From JACKHA01 sp041401985 (GTDB lineage Bacteria; Planctomycetota; Phycisphaerae; Phycisphaerales; UBA1924), in NCBI GenBank assembly GCA_041401985.1, contig JAWKTE010000006.1, forward strand, positions 124,001 to 188,000: a stretch of DNA of 64,000 bases. The letters are read 5' to 3'. Position 1 is the first letter of the stretch. Each line of letters opens with the position of its first letter. The position numbers were made by a program, and so were the translations under genes. Positions 51,793 through 59,690 of this stretch are shown here, one piece after another. The notes below the pieces were generated by a model, which was given only the letters and a program-made list of their open reading frames with translations, had not been told where the DNA came from and ran no database searches.

Positions 51793-52599
51793 ATGAATAC
51801 GGACCTGACCGGGCGGCAAGCGATCGTGTGCGGGGCGTCGGCGGGCATCGGGCGGGCGTGCGCGGCCGAATTGGCGAGCCTCGGGGCGAGCGTCACGGTC
51901 GTCTCTCGCACCGAGTCGAAACTCCGCGATGTCGTGGCATCGCTGCCCACGCCGCGGGCCGGGCAGGGGCAGCGGCACGCGGTGCTGGCGTGCGACCTGT
52001 CCAAGCCGGATGAGGCTCGCCGGGCGGTCGAGGGCTGGCTTGGCGCGAACGGCGTGTGCCATGTGCTCGTCAACAACACGGGCGGCCCGGCGCCGGGGCC
52101 GGCGGCCTCGATGACGCTGGATGCCCTGCGGGCCGGGTTCGACAGCCTGCTGGCGACGCCGCACGCGCTTACACAGGCGGTGGTGCCCGGCATGAAGCAG
52201 GCGGGGTTCGGGCGGATCATCAACATCGCCAGCACCAGCGTGAAGCAGCCGATCCCGAACCTGGCGGTCAGCAACGCGATCCGGGCGGCGACGGCCAACT
52301 GGGCCAAGACGCTGTCGCAGGAACTGGCCGGCTTCGGCATCACCGTCAACAACGTGCTGCCGGGGTACACCGACACGGAGCGGCTGTCTGAGATCTTCGA
52401 GATGCGCGCGAGCAAGGCCGGCGGCGGGGCCGACGCGGTCGCCAAGGCCCGGGCGGACACGATCGCGACGATTCCCGCCGGGCGGCTGGGGCGCCCCGAA
52501 GAGGTCGCGGCCGCGGTCGGATTCCTGGCCAGCCCGGCGGCGGCGTATGTGAGCGGGATCAACCTGCCGGTAGACGGCGGACGCCTCGCGACGCTGTGA
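51793..52599 (+). CDS. SDR-family oxidoreductase lacking the YxxxK catalytic pair
   Basis: The 268-residue Rossmann protein has the SDR cofactor motif CGASAGIGRACAAELASLGA, the NNTGGPAPG strand motif and the C-terminal GRLGRPEEVAAAVGFLASPA with VSGINLPVDGG. Where classical SDRs have Tyr-x-x-x-Lys, the sequence reads LAVSNAIRAA, so Tyr and Lys are replaced by Ser and Arg. A subfamily with this SN..R pattern is widespread and usually annotated as 3-oxoacyl-ACP reductase without proof. It lies between lysK (48 bp) and the aminomuconate semialdehyde dehydrogenase gene, so it may belong to either pathway. Function is open. Confidence 0.8.
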   Translation: MNTDLTGRQAIVCGASAGIGRACAAELASLGASVTVVSRTESKLRDVVASLPTPRAGQGQRHAVLACDLSKPDEARRAVEGWLGANGVCHVLVNNTGGPAPGPAASMTLDALRAGFDSLLATPHALTQAVVPGMKQAGFGRIINIASTSVKQPIPNLAVSNAIRAATANWAKTLSQELAGFGITVNNVLPGYTDTERLSEIFEMRASKAGGGADAVAKARADTIATIPAGRLGRPEEVAAAVGFLASPAAAYVSGINLPVDGGRLATL

Positions 52600-52633
52600 G
52601 CGGGCGCGACGCATGCTCGCCTCAATCAAGAGG

Positions 52634-52721
52634 ACTCACCACGGAGACACGGAGACACGGAGCGAGCCGTGGGCCATGTTTTGTTGCCTTCCTCTGTGCC
52701 CTCCGTGTCTCAGTGGTGAGT
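52634..52721. repeat. Inverted pair of ACACGGAG-type tandem repeats
   Basis: The left arm (52634-52662) reads CTCACCACGGAGACACGGAG and continues with the same unit; the right arm (52690-52721) is the reverse complement, ending GTGTCTCAGTGGTGAG. A 27-bp centre separates them. Nearly the same element recurs at 54939-55033. It fills the spacer between the SDR and aldehyde dehydrogenase genes. Confidence 0.75.
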
Positions 52722-52793
52722 TCATGCCGTCGACCCCGGATGCTGAGACGACGGGCAGGCCGGGGTCGCCCGGCGCTTGTCATATAGTCCGCC

Positions 52794-54323
52794 ATGCCCG
52801 AGTGCGCGAACCTGATCGGCGGCCGGCTCGTGCCCGCGAACTCCGGGCGACGGCTCGAGTCCGTCGAGCCGGCAACCGGGAGCGTGTGGGCCAGCGTGCC
52901 CGATTCGGACGGCGCGGATGTGGACGCCGCGGTGCGGGCGGCCTCGGCGGCGTTCCCGGCGTGGGCCGCGACGCCCGCGACCGAGCGCAGCCGTCTGCTG
53001 CTCCGCCTGGCCGATCTGATCGATCGCGATCTGGATCAACTCGCCGAGGCCGAGTCGCGCGACACCGGCAAGCCCATCACGCTGGCCCGCACGGTGGACA
53101 TCCCCCGGTCGGCCGCCAATCTGCGGTTCTTCGCGACCGCGATCCTGCACGCCGCGGGTGAGTCGCACGACTTCGACGGCGGGGGCACGCCCGGCGGCGT
53201 CCCGGCGATCAACTACACGCTGCGCCGCCCTCGCGGGGTGGCGGGGTGCATCTCGCCCTGGAACCTGCCGCTGTACCTCTTCACCTGGAAGATCGCCCCG
53301 GCGCTGGCGACCGGCAACACGGTCGTCGGCAAGCCCAGCGAGGTCACGCCCGTCACCGCCGCGATGCTCGGCGAACTCTCGATCGAGGCCGGGCTGCCGG
53401 CCGGCGTGCTGAACATCGTGCACGGCACCGGGCCGGGCCCAGGGGCCGCGCTCGTCGAGCACCCGGACGTGCCGGCGATCACCTTCACCGGCTCGACGGC
53501 GGTGGGGCGGTGGATCGGCCAGACCTGCGGGCGGATGTTCAAGCGCGTCAGCCTGGAACTCGGCGGCAAGAACCCGTTCATCATCTTCGAGGACGCCGAG
53601 CTCGATGGGCCGGGCGGGGCGATCGCGACGGCGGCGAGGGCCGCGTTTGCGAATCAGGGGCAGATCTGCCTGTGCGGCTCGCGCCTGCTGGTCCACCAGA
53701 GCGTGTTCGAGCGGGTGCGGGCGGGCGTCGTGGAGCACGCCGAGGCGCTGCGCGTGGGCGATCCGTTGGATGCGGCGACGCAGTTCGGGTCGCTGACGAG
53801 CAAGGCCCACCTGGAGAAGGTGGAGGGCCTGGTCAGCGCGGCAAGCGAGTTGGGTGGCCGTGTCCACACGGGTGGGGGGCGTCTGACTGGCGGATCGGGG
53901 AGCGGGACCGATCAGTCGGCGGGGATCGCTGGACGGGCGTCGTCGTTGCCCGAGCGTTGCGCGAACGGCTGCTTCTATGCGCCGACCGTCATCACGGGTT
54001 TGGACCCGGCCTGCCGCGTCGAGCAGGAGGAAATCTTCGGTCCCGTCGTGACGCTGCAGCGATTCAGCGACGATCAGGGGGCGATCGCGCTGGCCAACTC
54101 GACGCCGTATGGTCTGGCGGCCACGCTGTTCACCCGCGATGTCGGGCGGGCCCACCGCGTCGCCGGAGCGATCGATGCCGGGATCGTGTGGATCAACTGC
54201 TGGATGGTCCGGGACCTGCGCACGCCGTTCGGCGGCATGAAGCACTCGGGCGTCGGGCGCGAAGGCGGCACGGAAGCGATCAAGTTCTTCACCGAGGCCA
54301 AGAATGTGTGCGTCGGGCACTAG
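52794..54323 (+). CDS. 2-Aminomuconate 6-semialdehyde dehydrogenase
   Basis: This 509-residue aldehyde dehydrogenase has CISPWNLPLYLFTWKIAPAL, Glu in SLELGGKNPFIIFED and the nucleophile Cys in FANQGQICLCGSRLLV. VWINCWMVRDLRTPFGGMKH is the string typical of the 2-hydroxymuconate/2-aminomuconate semialdehyde subgroup. In the kynurenine cluster it oxidises the product of ACMSD to 2-aminomuconate. Between VHTGGG and GCFYAPTVI there is an insert of about 30 Gly/Ser-rich residues not found in relatives. It is followed by the deaminase gene with an inverted repeat pair between them. Confidence 0.88.
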   Translation: MPECANLIGGRLVPANSGRRLESVEPATGSVWASVPDSDGADVDAAVRAASAAFPAWAATPATERSRLLLRLADLIDRDLDQLAEAESRDTGKPITLARTVDIPRSAANLRFFATAILHAAGESHDFDGGGTPGGVPAINYTLRRPRGVAGCISPWNLPLYLFTWKIAPALATGNTVVGKPSEVTPVTAAMLGELSIEAGLPAGVLNIVHGTGPGPGAALVEHPDVPAITFTGSTAVGRWIGQTCGRMFKRVSLELGGKNPFIIFEDAELDGPGGAIATAARAAFANQGQICLCGSRLLVHQSVFERVRAGVVEHAEALRVGDPLDAATQFGSLTSKAHLEKVEGLVSAASELGGRVHTGGGRLTGGSGSGTDQSAGIAGRASSLPERCANGCFYAPTVITGLDPACRVEQEEIFGPVVTLQRFSDDQGAIALANSTPYGLAATLFTRDVGRAHRVAGAIDAGIVWINCWMVRDLRTPFGGMKHSGVGREGGTEAIKFFTEAKNVCVGH

Positions 54324-54334
54324 CACGAAACAGA

Positions 54335-54450
54335 TGACTCACCGCAGAGGCGCAGAGAGCGCGGAGGGAGCCAGAGCGGCGGGAGAGGCCGGGGCACATC
54401 GCACCACCCGTTCCGTGCCTTCCTCAGCGCACTCTGCGTCTCTGCGGTGA
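54335..54450. repeat. Inverted pair of CGCAGAGG/CGCAGAGAG-type tandem repeats
   Basis: The left arm (54335-54368) has TGACTCACCGCAGAGGCGCA and further units; the right arm (54417-54450) is its reverse complement, ending CTCTGCGTCTCTGCGGTGA. The 48-bp centre is not repetitive. The same kind of element is common in unrelated bacterial genomes, as far as I know without an established function. Confidence 0.75.
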
Positions 54451-54471
54451 ATCCGGTCTTTGGAAACACCC

Positions 54472-54903
54472 ATGACGACGATCCGATCCACCACCGCCGC
54501 CGAGCCGCTCGGCCCGTACCCACACGCCCGGCGCGCGGGCAACCTGCTGTTTCTGTCCGGCATCGGCCCGCGGAAACGCGGCAGCAAGGACATCCCCGGC
54601 GCGATCGTCGATGCCTCGGGAAGACTGGTCGACTACTCGATCGAGGCCGAGATGCGGTCCTGCTTCGAGAACATCCGCACGATCCTCGAGGAGTCCGGCA
54701 GCCGGTGGGAGAACATCGCTGATGTGCAGGTGTTCCTGACCAACATGCAGCGCGACTGGAAGGAGTACAACCGCGTGTACGCGGAGTTCTTCCCGCCGGG
54801 CGGCCAGAGCCTGCCGACGCGGACGACCGTCGAGGTCTCGGCCTTGCCGACGGGCGGCAACACGCCGATCCACTTTGAGATCAAGATCGTGGCGACGATG
54901 TGA
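54472..54903 (+). CDS. RidA-family 2-aminomuconate deaminase
   Basis: The 143-residue RidA-fold protein has GPYPHARRAGNLLFLSGIGP, a long VFLTNMQRDWKEYNRVYAEF segment and SLPTRTTVEVSALPTGG with the active-site Arg. The insertion KRGSKDIPGA after GIGPR is typical of 2-aminomuconate deaminases in 3-hydroxyanthranilate and nitrobenzoate degradation. It converts 2-aminomuconate to 4-oxalocrotonate and ammonia. ATG 54472 has GGAAA upstream. The next enzymes (oxalocrotonate decarboxylase and later) are not in the window. Confidence 0.85.
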   Translation: MTTIRSTTAAEPLGPYPHARRAGNLLFLSGIGPRKRGSKDIPGAIVDASGRLVDYSIEAEMRSCFENIRTILEESGSRWENIADVQVFLTNMQRDWKEYNRVYAEFFPPGGQSLPTRTTVEVSALPTGGNTPIHFEIKIVATM

Positions 54904-54938
54904 CGCGGCTGCTCCATCGTTGGAGCGTGTGGACATTG

Positions 54939-55033
54939 ACTCACCACGGAGACACGGAGACACGGGGACACGGAGGGAGCCACAGCCAGAAGCCACTGCC
55001 TCTCTCAGTGCCCTCCGTGTCTCGGTCGTGAAA
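54939..55033. repeat. Inverted pair of ACACGGAG-type tandem repeats at the convergent junction
   Basis: The left arm (54939-54977) and right arm (54999-55033) are reverse complements built from ACACGGAG units, with a 21-bp centre. The element is a near copy of 52634-52721. It lies between the two convergent halves of the kynurenine cluster, where the hairpin could end transcription from both sides. Confidence 0.75.
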
Positions 55034-55039
55034 CCCGAT

Positions 55040-56812
55040 TCAACGCCTCAGAATCGCCCGGACCGGGCTGGCGTCGCCGCCCTCCAGCCGCAGCGGCGGG
55101 GCGATCAGTTCGTACACCCCCGGCTCAACATCGCGCAGCACCAGGCCTTCCAGAATGGCGATCCCGTGCTTCAGAATCGCCCGGTGAGCCGGCAGGTCCT
55201 TCGAGTCCTGCAGGTCCACGCTGGGTGTGTCGATGCCGATCGTGATGACGCCGCGGGCGGCCAGGGCGTCGATCAGTTCGACCGACAACGCCGCGAAGTC
55301 CGCGTTCCAGCGGTCGGGGTCGGGGAACGAATCGGTCCTGATCAGCACCCGCGGCTCGCGGATCTCGTCAAACCCGGCAAGGTCAGCAGGCGTCACGCGT
55401 GAGCCGGGCACGTAGGGCCGCGCCAGCGCCACAACGCGGCACGGGCCGATGTAGTGCCCCAGCGGCATGCGATCGATGCCGACCGCGCCCTCCGACGCCT
55501 TTCCGTAGTGGTTCGACGCGTCGGCGTGGCTGCCCAGGTGCACGGTCGCGCGGATCGTGCTGAGCGTCAGATTGTCGCCACGCTCGGTGTCGAGCAGGAC
55601 CTCACGCGAGAACGCGTTGTCGCCGGGCCAGACGCCCAGCGTGGGCGAGATTGTGGGCGAGATATCGATCAGCCCGGGCGACGCGGCTTCGTCGCTCGGG
55701 GGCGAAGCCGCTTGCGCACCAACCGGTGAGTCTGAGCCCGAGCCCGATGCCGCGGCAGCCACAGCCACCCGCCCGGTGTCGCGCGCCGGTGGTCCCAGCC
55801 GCTCCATGCCCAAGGATCGGATCCGCTCGGCCCACCGCTGCTCACCCAGGCTCTCGCGCGACCCGATCGGCAACGCGGCGACCACGCCATCGATCACGCG
55901 GGCCAGGTCGTCGCCGCGCCGCTTCGCGTCGACATACGCCACGGTGGAGAAACTCACCAGGTTGTACTGCGGCGTCACGCGGTCGGGGAACATCGCGTGC
56001 AGCGTCTGCTCGACCTTCTTGCGGTACAGAAACTCGGGCCGCCCGGTCTTGTCGCGCATCTCGACGAAGTTATCAAGGGCCATATCGGCGATGGCCTCGG
56101 CGTTGGGCTTGCGGGCGTGCTGGTAGGCGTCGAGGGCCGCGTTGAGGCCCGCATCCGTGTCGGCGCCGGAGCGCAGCCGCTCGGCCAGGTCCACGCAGTC
56201 CTCGAACCCGCAGTTGATGCCCTGGCCATAGAAGGGCACGATGGCGTGGGCCGCGTCGCCGACCAGCACCGTCCGCCCACGGACCCACGGAAAGCAGCGG
56301 ACGGTCACGAGCGAACTGGTCGGGTTGGCCATGTAGTCCGCTGCAAGCGTCGGCATGTGCGGGACGGCGTCGGCGTACTGCTCGGCGAAGAACCGCTCGA
56401 TGTCGCCCTCCGTGCGCAGCCCCGCGAACGAGTGCTCGCCCTCGAACGGCCAGAACAGCGTGCACGTGAACGAGCCGTCGCGGTTGGGCAGGGCGATCAT
56501 CATCGACCCGCCGCGCGGCCAGATGTGGAGGGCGTGCGGCTCCATCCGGAACAGCGACGCATCGAGACTCGCGTCCAGCGGGGCCCCGCTCGGTCCAACC
56601 ACGCGGCCAGCCTCATGACCAGCCACGGCCGATGCACCGCCCGCGCCCGCAGCCGCGGCCTCTCCCCCGTCTCGCGGCGGGATGTGCAGTTCCTTGTACC
56701 CGTGCCCGAGATACGACTGCGCGTACTCGAACCGGTCCGTCCGCTGCATCACGGCGCGGATCGCGCTGAACGCCCCGTCGGCCCCGACCACCAGATCCGC
56801 ATGAACAGTCAC
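55040..56812 (-). CDS. Kynurenine 3-monooxygenase C-terminal part fused to kynurenine formamidase (KynB)
   Basis: The 590-residue frame has monooxygenase residues 1-344 (DLVVGADGAFSAIR, the second FAD motif GDAAHAIVPFYGQGINCGFE at about 186, and LYRKKVEQTLHAMFPDRVTP), a linker at 345-379 and a KynB cyclase-family domain at 380-590. The KynB metal site includes His425, His429, Asp431 and His435, and GIDTPSVDLQDSKDLPAHRA is the family's substrate loop. A Gly/Ala-rich insert of about 40 residues (46-85) lies in the monooxygenase part. Confidence 0.85.
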   Translation of the reverse strand: MTVHADLVVGADGAFSAIRAVMQRTDRFEYAQSYLGHGYKELHIPPRDGGEAAAAGAGGASAVAGHEAGRVVGPSGAPLDASLDASLFRMEPHALHIWPRGGSMMIALPNRDGSFTCTLFWPFEGEHSFAGLRTEGDIERFFAEQYADAVPHMPTLAADYMANPTSSLVTVRCFPWVRGRTVLVGDAAHAIVPFYGQGINCGFEDCVDLAERLRSGADTDAGLNAALDAYQHARKPNAEAIADMALDNFVEMRDKTGRPEFLYRKKVEQTLHAMFPDRVTPQYNLVSFSTVAYVDAKRRGDDLARVIDGVVAALPIGSRESLGEQRWAERIRSLGMERLGPPARDTGRVAVAAAASGSGSDSPVGAQAASPPSDEAASPGLIDISPTISPTLGVWPGDNAFSREVLLDTERGDNLTLSTIRATVHLGSHADASNHYGKASEGAVGIDRMPLGHYIGPCRVVALARPYVPGSRVTPADLAGFDEIREPRVLIRTDSFPDPDRWNADFAALSVELIDALAARGVITIGIDTPSVDLQDSKDLPAHRAILKHGIAILEGLVLRDVEPGVYELIAPPLRLEGGDASPVRAILRR

Positions 56813-56852
56813 GTGCGAGCCGTCGCTTCGTTGAAACGTCGCGGTGGACTTC

Positions 56853-57266
56853 TCAGAGATCGGCGTCGATGCACTGGTGGCCGAAGTGCATCGCCACTCC
56901 CGGCTGCTCGCCGGCGGCCGTGATCAGCGTCAGGTTCAGCCCGCCGCGCGAGACGGAGTTGATCGCGTCCTTGGGGTCGTGGCTGTAGGGCTGGAACACG
57001 GTCGAGCCATCGCGAGCATGGATCATGCGTCCCGGCATCGGGATGAGATCGCGCTCGCGGACGATTTGGTCCAGCCCCGCCGCCGCGAGCCCCGCAAGGC
57101 CACGCGCCGAGAGCGCGAGGTTGATCGATCGCCCTCCGATGTATCCCTTGGCCCGCGGGTCGCCGCGGCGTTCGTACAGCGAGACGCGCCAGCCGTCCTT
57201 GGCCAGCAGCACCGCCAGCAGCGCCCCGGCCAGCCCGTTGCCCACGATCACCGCGTGCCGGCTCAA
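56853..57266 (-). CDS. kmo: Kynurenine 3-monooxygenase N-terminal fragment (FAD-binding)
   Basis: 137 residues with the Rossmann dinucleotide motif VGNGLAGALLAVLLAKDGWR and the family string GYIGGRSINLALSARGLAGL. It ends at FGHQCIDADL, where the frameshift creates a premature TGA. Confidence 0.75.
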   Translation of the reverse strand: MSRHAVIVGNGLAGALLAVLLAKDGWRVSLYERRGDPRAKGYIGGRSINLALSARGLAGLAAAGLDQIVRERDLIPMPGRMIHARDGSTVFQPYSHDPKDAINSVSRGGLNLTLITAAGEQPGVAMHFGHQCIDADL

Positions 57267-58612
57267 GCGAGCACCTCCCCGAGCGTTTGCACGAACCGCC
57301 ACACGTCGTGGAATGAGCAGTACAGCGGCACCGGAGCCGCGCGGATCACGTTGGGCTCGCGGAAATCGCACACCACGCCGCGCTGCAGCAGAGCCCGCTG
57401 CACATCACGAGATGCGCCGGGAACAACGATCGAGAGTTGGCAGCCGCGGGCAGCAGGATCCCGCGGCGTGAGCACGTCAAGCCCCGAACGCCCCATGCCC
57501 CGAAGCCTGCCGCTCAGGTCGCCGAGCAACGCCTCCATATACCCCGTCAACGCCACCGACTTCTCCCGCAGCCGATCCATCCCCGCCCGGTCGAACAGGT
57601 CCAGCGAGGCCTTGAGCGGCGTCAGCGAGAAGATCGGCGGGTTCGACAGGCTCCACGCGTCGGCCGTCGGCGTCGGCGCGAACGCCGGCCCCATCCTGAA
57701 CCGCGTCGCCGGGTCGTGGCCCCACCAGCCGGCCAGGCGGGGGCGCGAGGAGTCGCCCAGGTGGCGCTCGTGCACGAACGCACCGGCGATCGCGCCCGGC
57801 CCGGCGTTCAGGTACTTGTACGAGCACCAGGCCGCGAAATCGACGCCCCAGTCGTGCAGACGCATCGGCACGTTGCCGGCGGCGTGGGCCAGGTCCCACC
57901 CGACGATCGCGCCCGCCCTGTGCCCCGCGGCCGTGATCGCCGGCATGTCGAACCACTGCCCGGTCAGGTAGTTCACGCCCCCGAGCATGACCAGGGCCGG
58001 CTTCTCGCGCTCGATCGCGCCGACGACGTCCTCGGTCCGCAGCGTCTGCTCGCCATCGCGCGGCGCGAGCCGCACGACCGCGCGCCCGGGATCGAAACCG
58101 TGGAACGCCGCCTGGCTCGCGACCGCGTACGAGTCGCTCGGGAAGCAGGCGTCCTCGACGACGATCTTGAAGCGCTCCGGCGTCGGGCGATAGAACGACG
58201 CCATAAGAAGGTGCAGGTTCACCGTCAGCGAGTTCATCGCCACGACCTCGCGCTCCTGCGCCCCGACGAGCCGACCCAGCGGCCCTCGGAACTGCTCGTG
58301 GTACGGCAGCCAGGGGTCACGCCCGGTCAGGTGCCCCTCCACGCCCAGCCGCGCCCAGTCCTCCAGTTCCTGCCTGAGCAGTTCCGGCACGCGCCGCGGC
58401 ATCGCGCCCAGCGAGTTGCCCGTCAGGTAAGTCGAGGGGCGAGGCTCGCCCTTGAACGATGGATCGCCCACCGCACCGGCGTCGGGGATGGCGAACTCGG
58501 CGCGGAACTGGCGCAGCGGATCGCGCGCGTCCAGTTCCAATGCGCCAGCCTCGTCAAGCCGGGGGGCGTTGGCCTTGTTCGCCTGTGCCGTATCCAAAGC
58601 GCCGGTGTCCAT
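57263..58612 (-). CDS. kynU: Kynureninase
   Basis: The 449-residue PLP enzyme cleaves 3-hydroxykynurenine to 3-hydroxyanthranilate and alanine. It has YLTGNSLGAMPRRV, the PLP phosphate and ring contacts MNSLTVNLHLLMASFY, GWDLAHAAGNVPMRLHDWGV and the Schiff-base Lys266 in WCSYKYLNAGPGAIAG; GWWGHDPATRFRM is also conserved. Length is slightly above the usual 420 because of an unconserved N-terminus. It starts 13 nt after the ACMSD stop and its own stop overlaps the monooxygenase start, so the four minus-strand genes form one operon. Confidence 0.94.
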   Translation of the reverse strand: MDTGALDTAQANKANAPRLDEAGALELDARDPLRQFRAEFAIPDAGAVGDPSFKGEPRPSTYLTGNSLGAMPRRVPELLRQELEDWARLGVEGHLTGRDPWLPYHEQFRGPLGRLVGAQEREVVAMNSLTVNLHLLMASFYRPTPERFKIVVEDACFPSDSYAVASQAAFHGFDPGRAVVRLAPRDGEQTLRTEDVVGAIEREKPALVMLGGVNYLTGQWFDMPAITAAGHRAGAIVGWDLAHAAGNVPMRLHDWGVDFAAWCSYKYLNAGPGAIAGAFVHERHLGDSSRPRLAGWWGHDPATRFRMGPAFAPTPTADAWSLSNPPIFSLTPLKASLDLFDRAGMDRLREKSVALTGYMEALLGDLSGRLRGMGRSGLDVLTPRDPAARGCQLSIVVPGASRDVQRALLQRGVVCDFREPNVIRAAPVPLYCSFHDVWRFVQTLGEVLA

Positions 58613-58625
58613 GCCACGAGTCTAC

Positions 58626-59684
58626 TCAGCCGGCCCGCACCGGCGCGCGACCGAGGAACTCGAGCGCCGCCCCCGCGAGCAGCAGCCGGCGATCGGACGC
58701 CGAGAGGTTGCCCATGGACTCGATGAGCGCCCCCGGGCGGTCCTCGCCAAGGGGGAACGGGTAGTCGCTGCCAAGCGCGACGCGCGACGCCCCGACCATC
58801 GCAACCAGGTGCCGGAGCGCGGCCGCATCATGCACCAGCGAGTCCACCCAGAACCGCCGCGCGTCCAGGTACTCGCTCGGATGGCGGGCCGCCGCCGGGA
58901 ACAGGTCCCGCCGGCACTCGAACCCGTGCGCGATCCGCCCGAGCGTCCCGGCGAACGACCCGCCGCCGTGCGCGAAGCACACGCGCAGCGTGGGAAGTTC
59001 GTCGAAGACCCCGCCGAACATCATCGACATGATGGCGATGGTCGTCTCGGTGGGCATGCCAACCAGCCAGGGCATCCAGTACCGCGCCATCCGCTCGCTG
59101 CCGAGCATGTCCCACGGGTGCACGAACACCGCCGCCCCGAGTTCGCCCGCCCGCGCCAGCACCGGCCGCAGCGACGCGTCGTCCAGGTTCTTCCCCTCGA
59201 CGTGGGTCCCGATCTGCACGCCAAGCAGCCCGAGTTCACGCACGCACCGATCCAGTTCGCGGCAGGCTAGGTCGGGGTCCTGCAGCGGCAGCGCGCCGAG
59301 GCCCTCAAACGGTCGCACGCCGCCTCGGCCCGCCCCGTCGGCGTCGCCGTGCGCAGCCACGACCTCCGCGATATGGTCGTTCAGCAGCCGGTGCAGGTCG
59401 TACGCGTGCTCGGCCCTGGCCCAATGGCTGAACATCACCGGCACCGTGCTGAGCACCTGCACCGAGACGCCGGTCGCATCCATCTCGCGCCGCCGCACCG
59501 CCGGGTCCCACAGGTTCGATTGAACGTCGCGGAAGAACTGCTTCCCTCCGCCCGCCAGCGTGCGGCACATCCGCCCGCAGCCCGGCCCGGTGTGCTCGAG
59601 TTCCGCCCAGCCGGGATAGCCCGACCGCCTCGTCCAGTCCGGCCACCGCTCGGGCAGAATGTGCGTGTGCAGATCGATCTTCAT
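58626..59684 (-). CDS. 2-Amino-3-carboxymuconate 6-semialdehyde decarboxylase (ACMSD)
   Basis: The 352-residue amidohydrolase-superfamily enzyme begins MKIDLHTHILPERWPD, with the two N-terminal metal histidines. It also has VFVHPWDMLG (metal His), CFAHGGGSFAGTLGRI and the metal Asp in VALGSDYPFPLGE. The string MDATGVSVQVLSTVPVMFSH is specific to ACMSD. It removes CO2 from the ring-cleavage product and so diverts it from spontaneous quinolinate formation into catabolism. Gaps of 6 and 13 nt separate it from the dioxygenase and kynureninase genes. Confidence 0.94.
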   Translation of the reverse strand: MKIDLHTHILPERWPDWTRRSGYPGWAELEHTGPGCGRMCRTLAGGGKQFFRDVQSNLWDPAVRRREMDATGVSVQVLSTVPVMFSHWARAEHAYDLHRLLNDHIAEVVAAHGDADGAGRGGVRPFEGLGALPLQDPDLACRELDRCVRELGLLGVQIGTHVEGKNLDDASLRPVLARAGELGAAVFVHPWDMLGSERMARYWMPWLVGMPTETTIAIMSMMFGGVFDELPTLRVCFAHGGGSFAGTLGRIAHGFECRRDLFPAAARHPSEYLDARRFWVDSLVHDAAALRHLVAMVGASRVALGSDYPFPLGEDRPGALIESMGNLSASDRRLLLAGAALEFLGRAPVRAG

Positions 59685-59690
59685 GGGCGG

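Larger units (their letters stand above)
55040..57266 (-). pseudogene. Fused kynurenine 3-monooxygenase / kynurenine formamidase, with one frameshift near 56853
   Basis: The reading starts at TTG 57266 (GGGGAGG 7 nt upstream, TTGA overlap with the kynureninase stop). It encodes a flavoprotein kynurenine 3-monooxygenase: AVIVGNGLAGALLAVLLAKD, GRSINLALSARG, VVGADGAFSAIR and GDAAHAIVPFYGQGINCGFE. After about 35 linker residues rich in Ala and Ser a complete KynB-type formamidase follows, with metal motif VHLGSHADASNHY. One extra base near 56853 (GATCTCTGAGAAG where GATCTCGAGAAG would keep frame) splits the gene. Removing one base gives a continuous protein of about 740 residues. The frameshift may be a sequencing error because everything else is intact. 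The two activities act one after the other: formylkynurenine to kynurenine to 3-hydroxykynurenine. Confidence 0.85.

Noticed and set aside
52634..55033. CRISPR array
   Set aside because: The repeat units are 7-10 nt without spacers and are arranged as inverted pairs; no cas gene is present.
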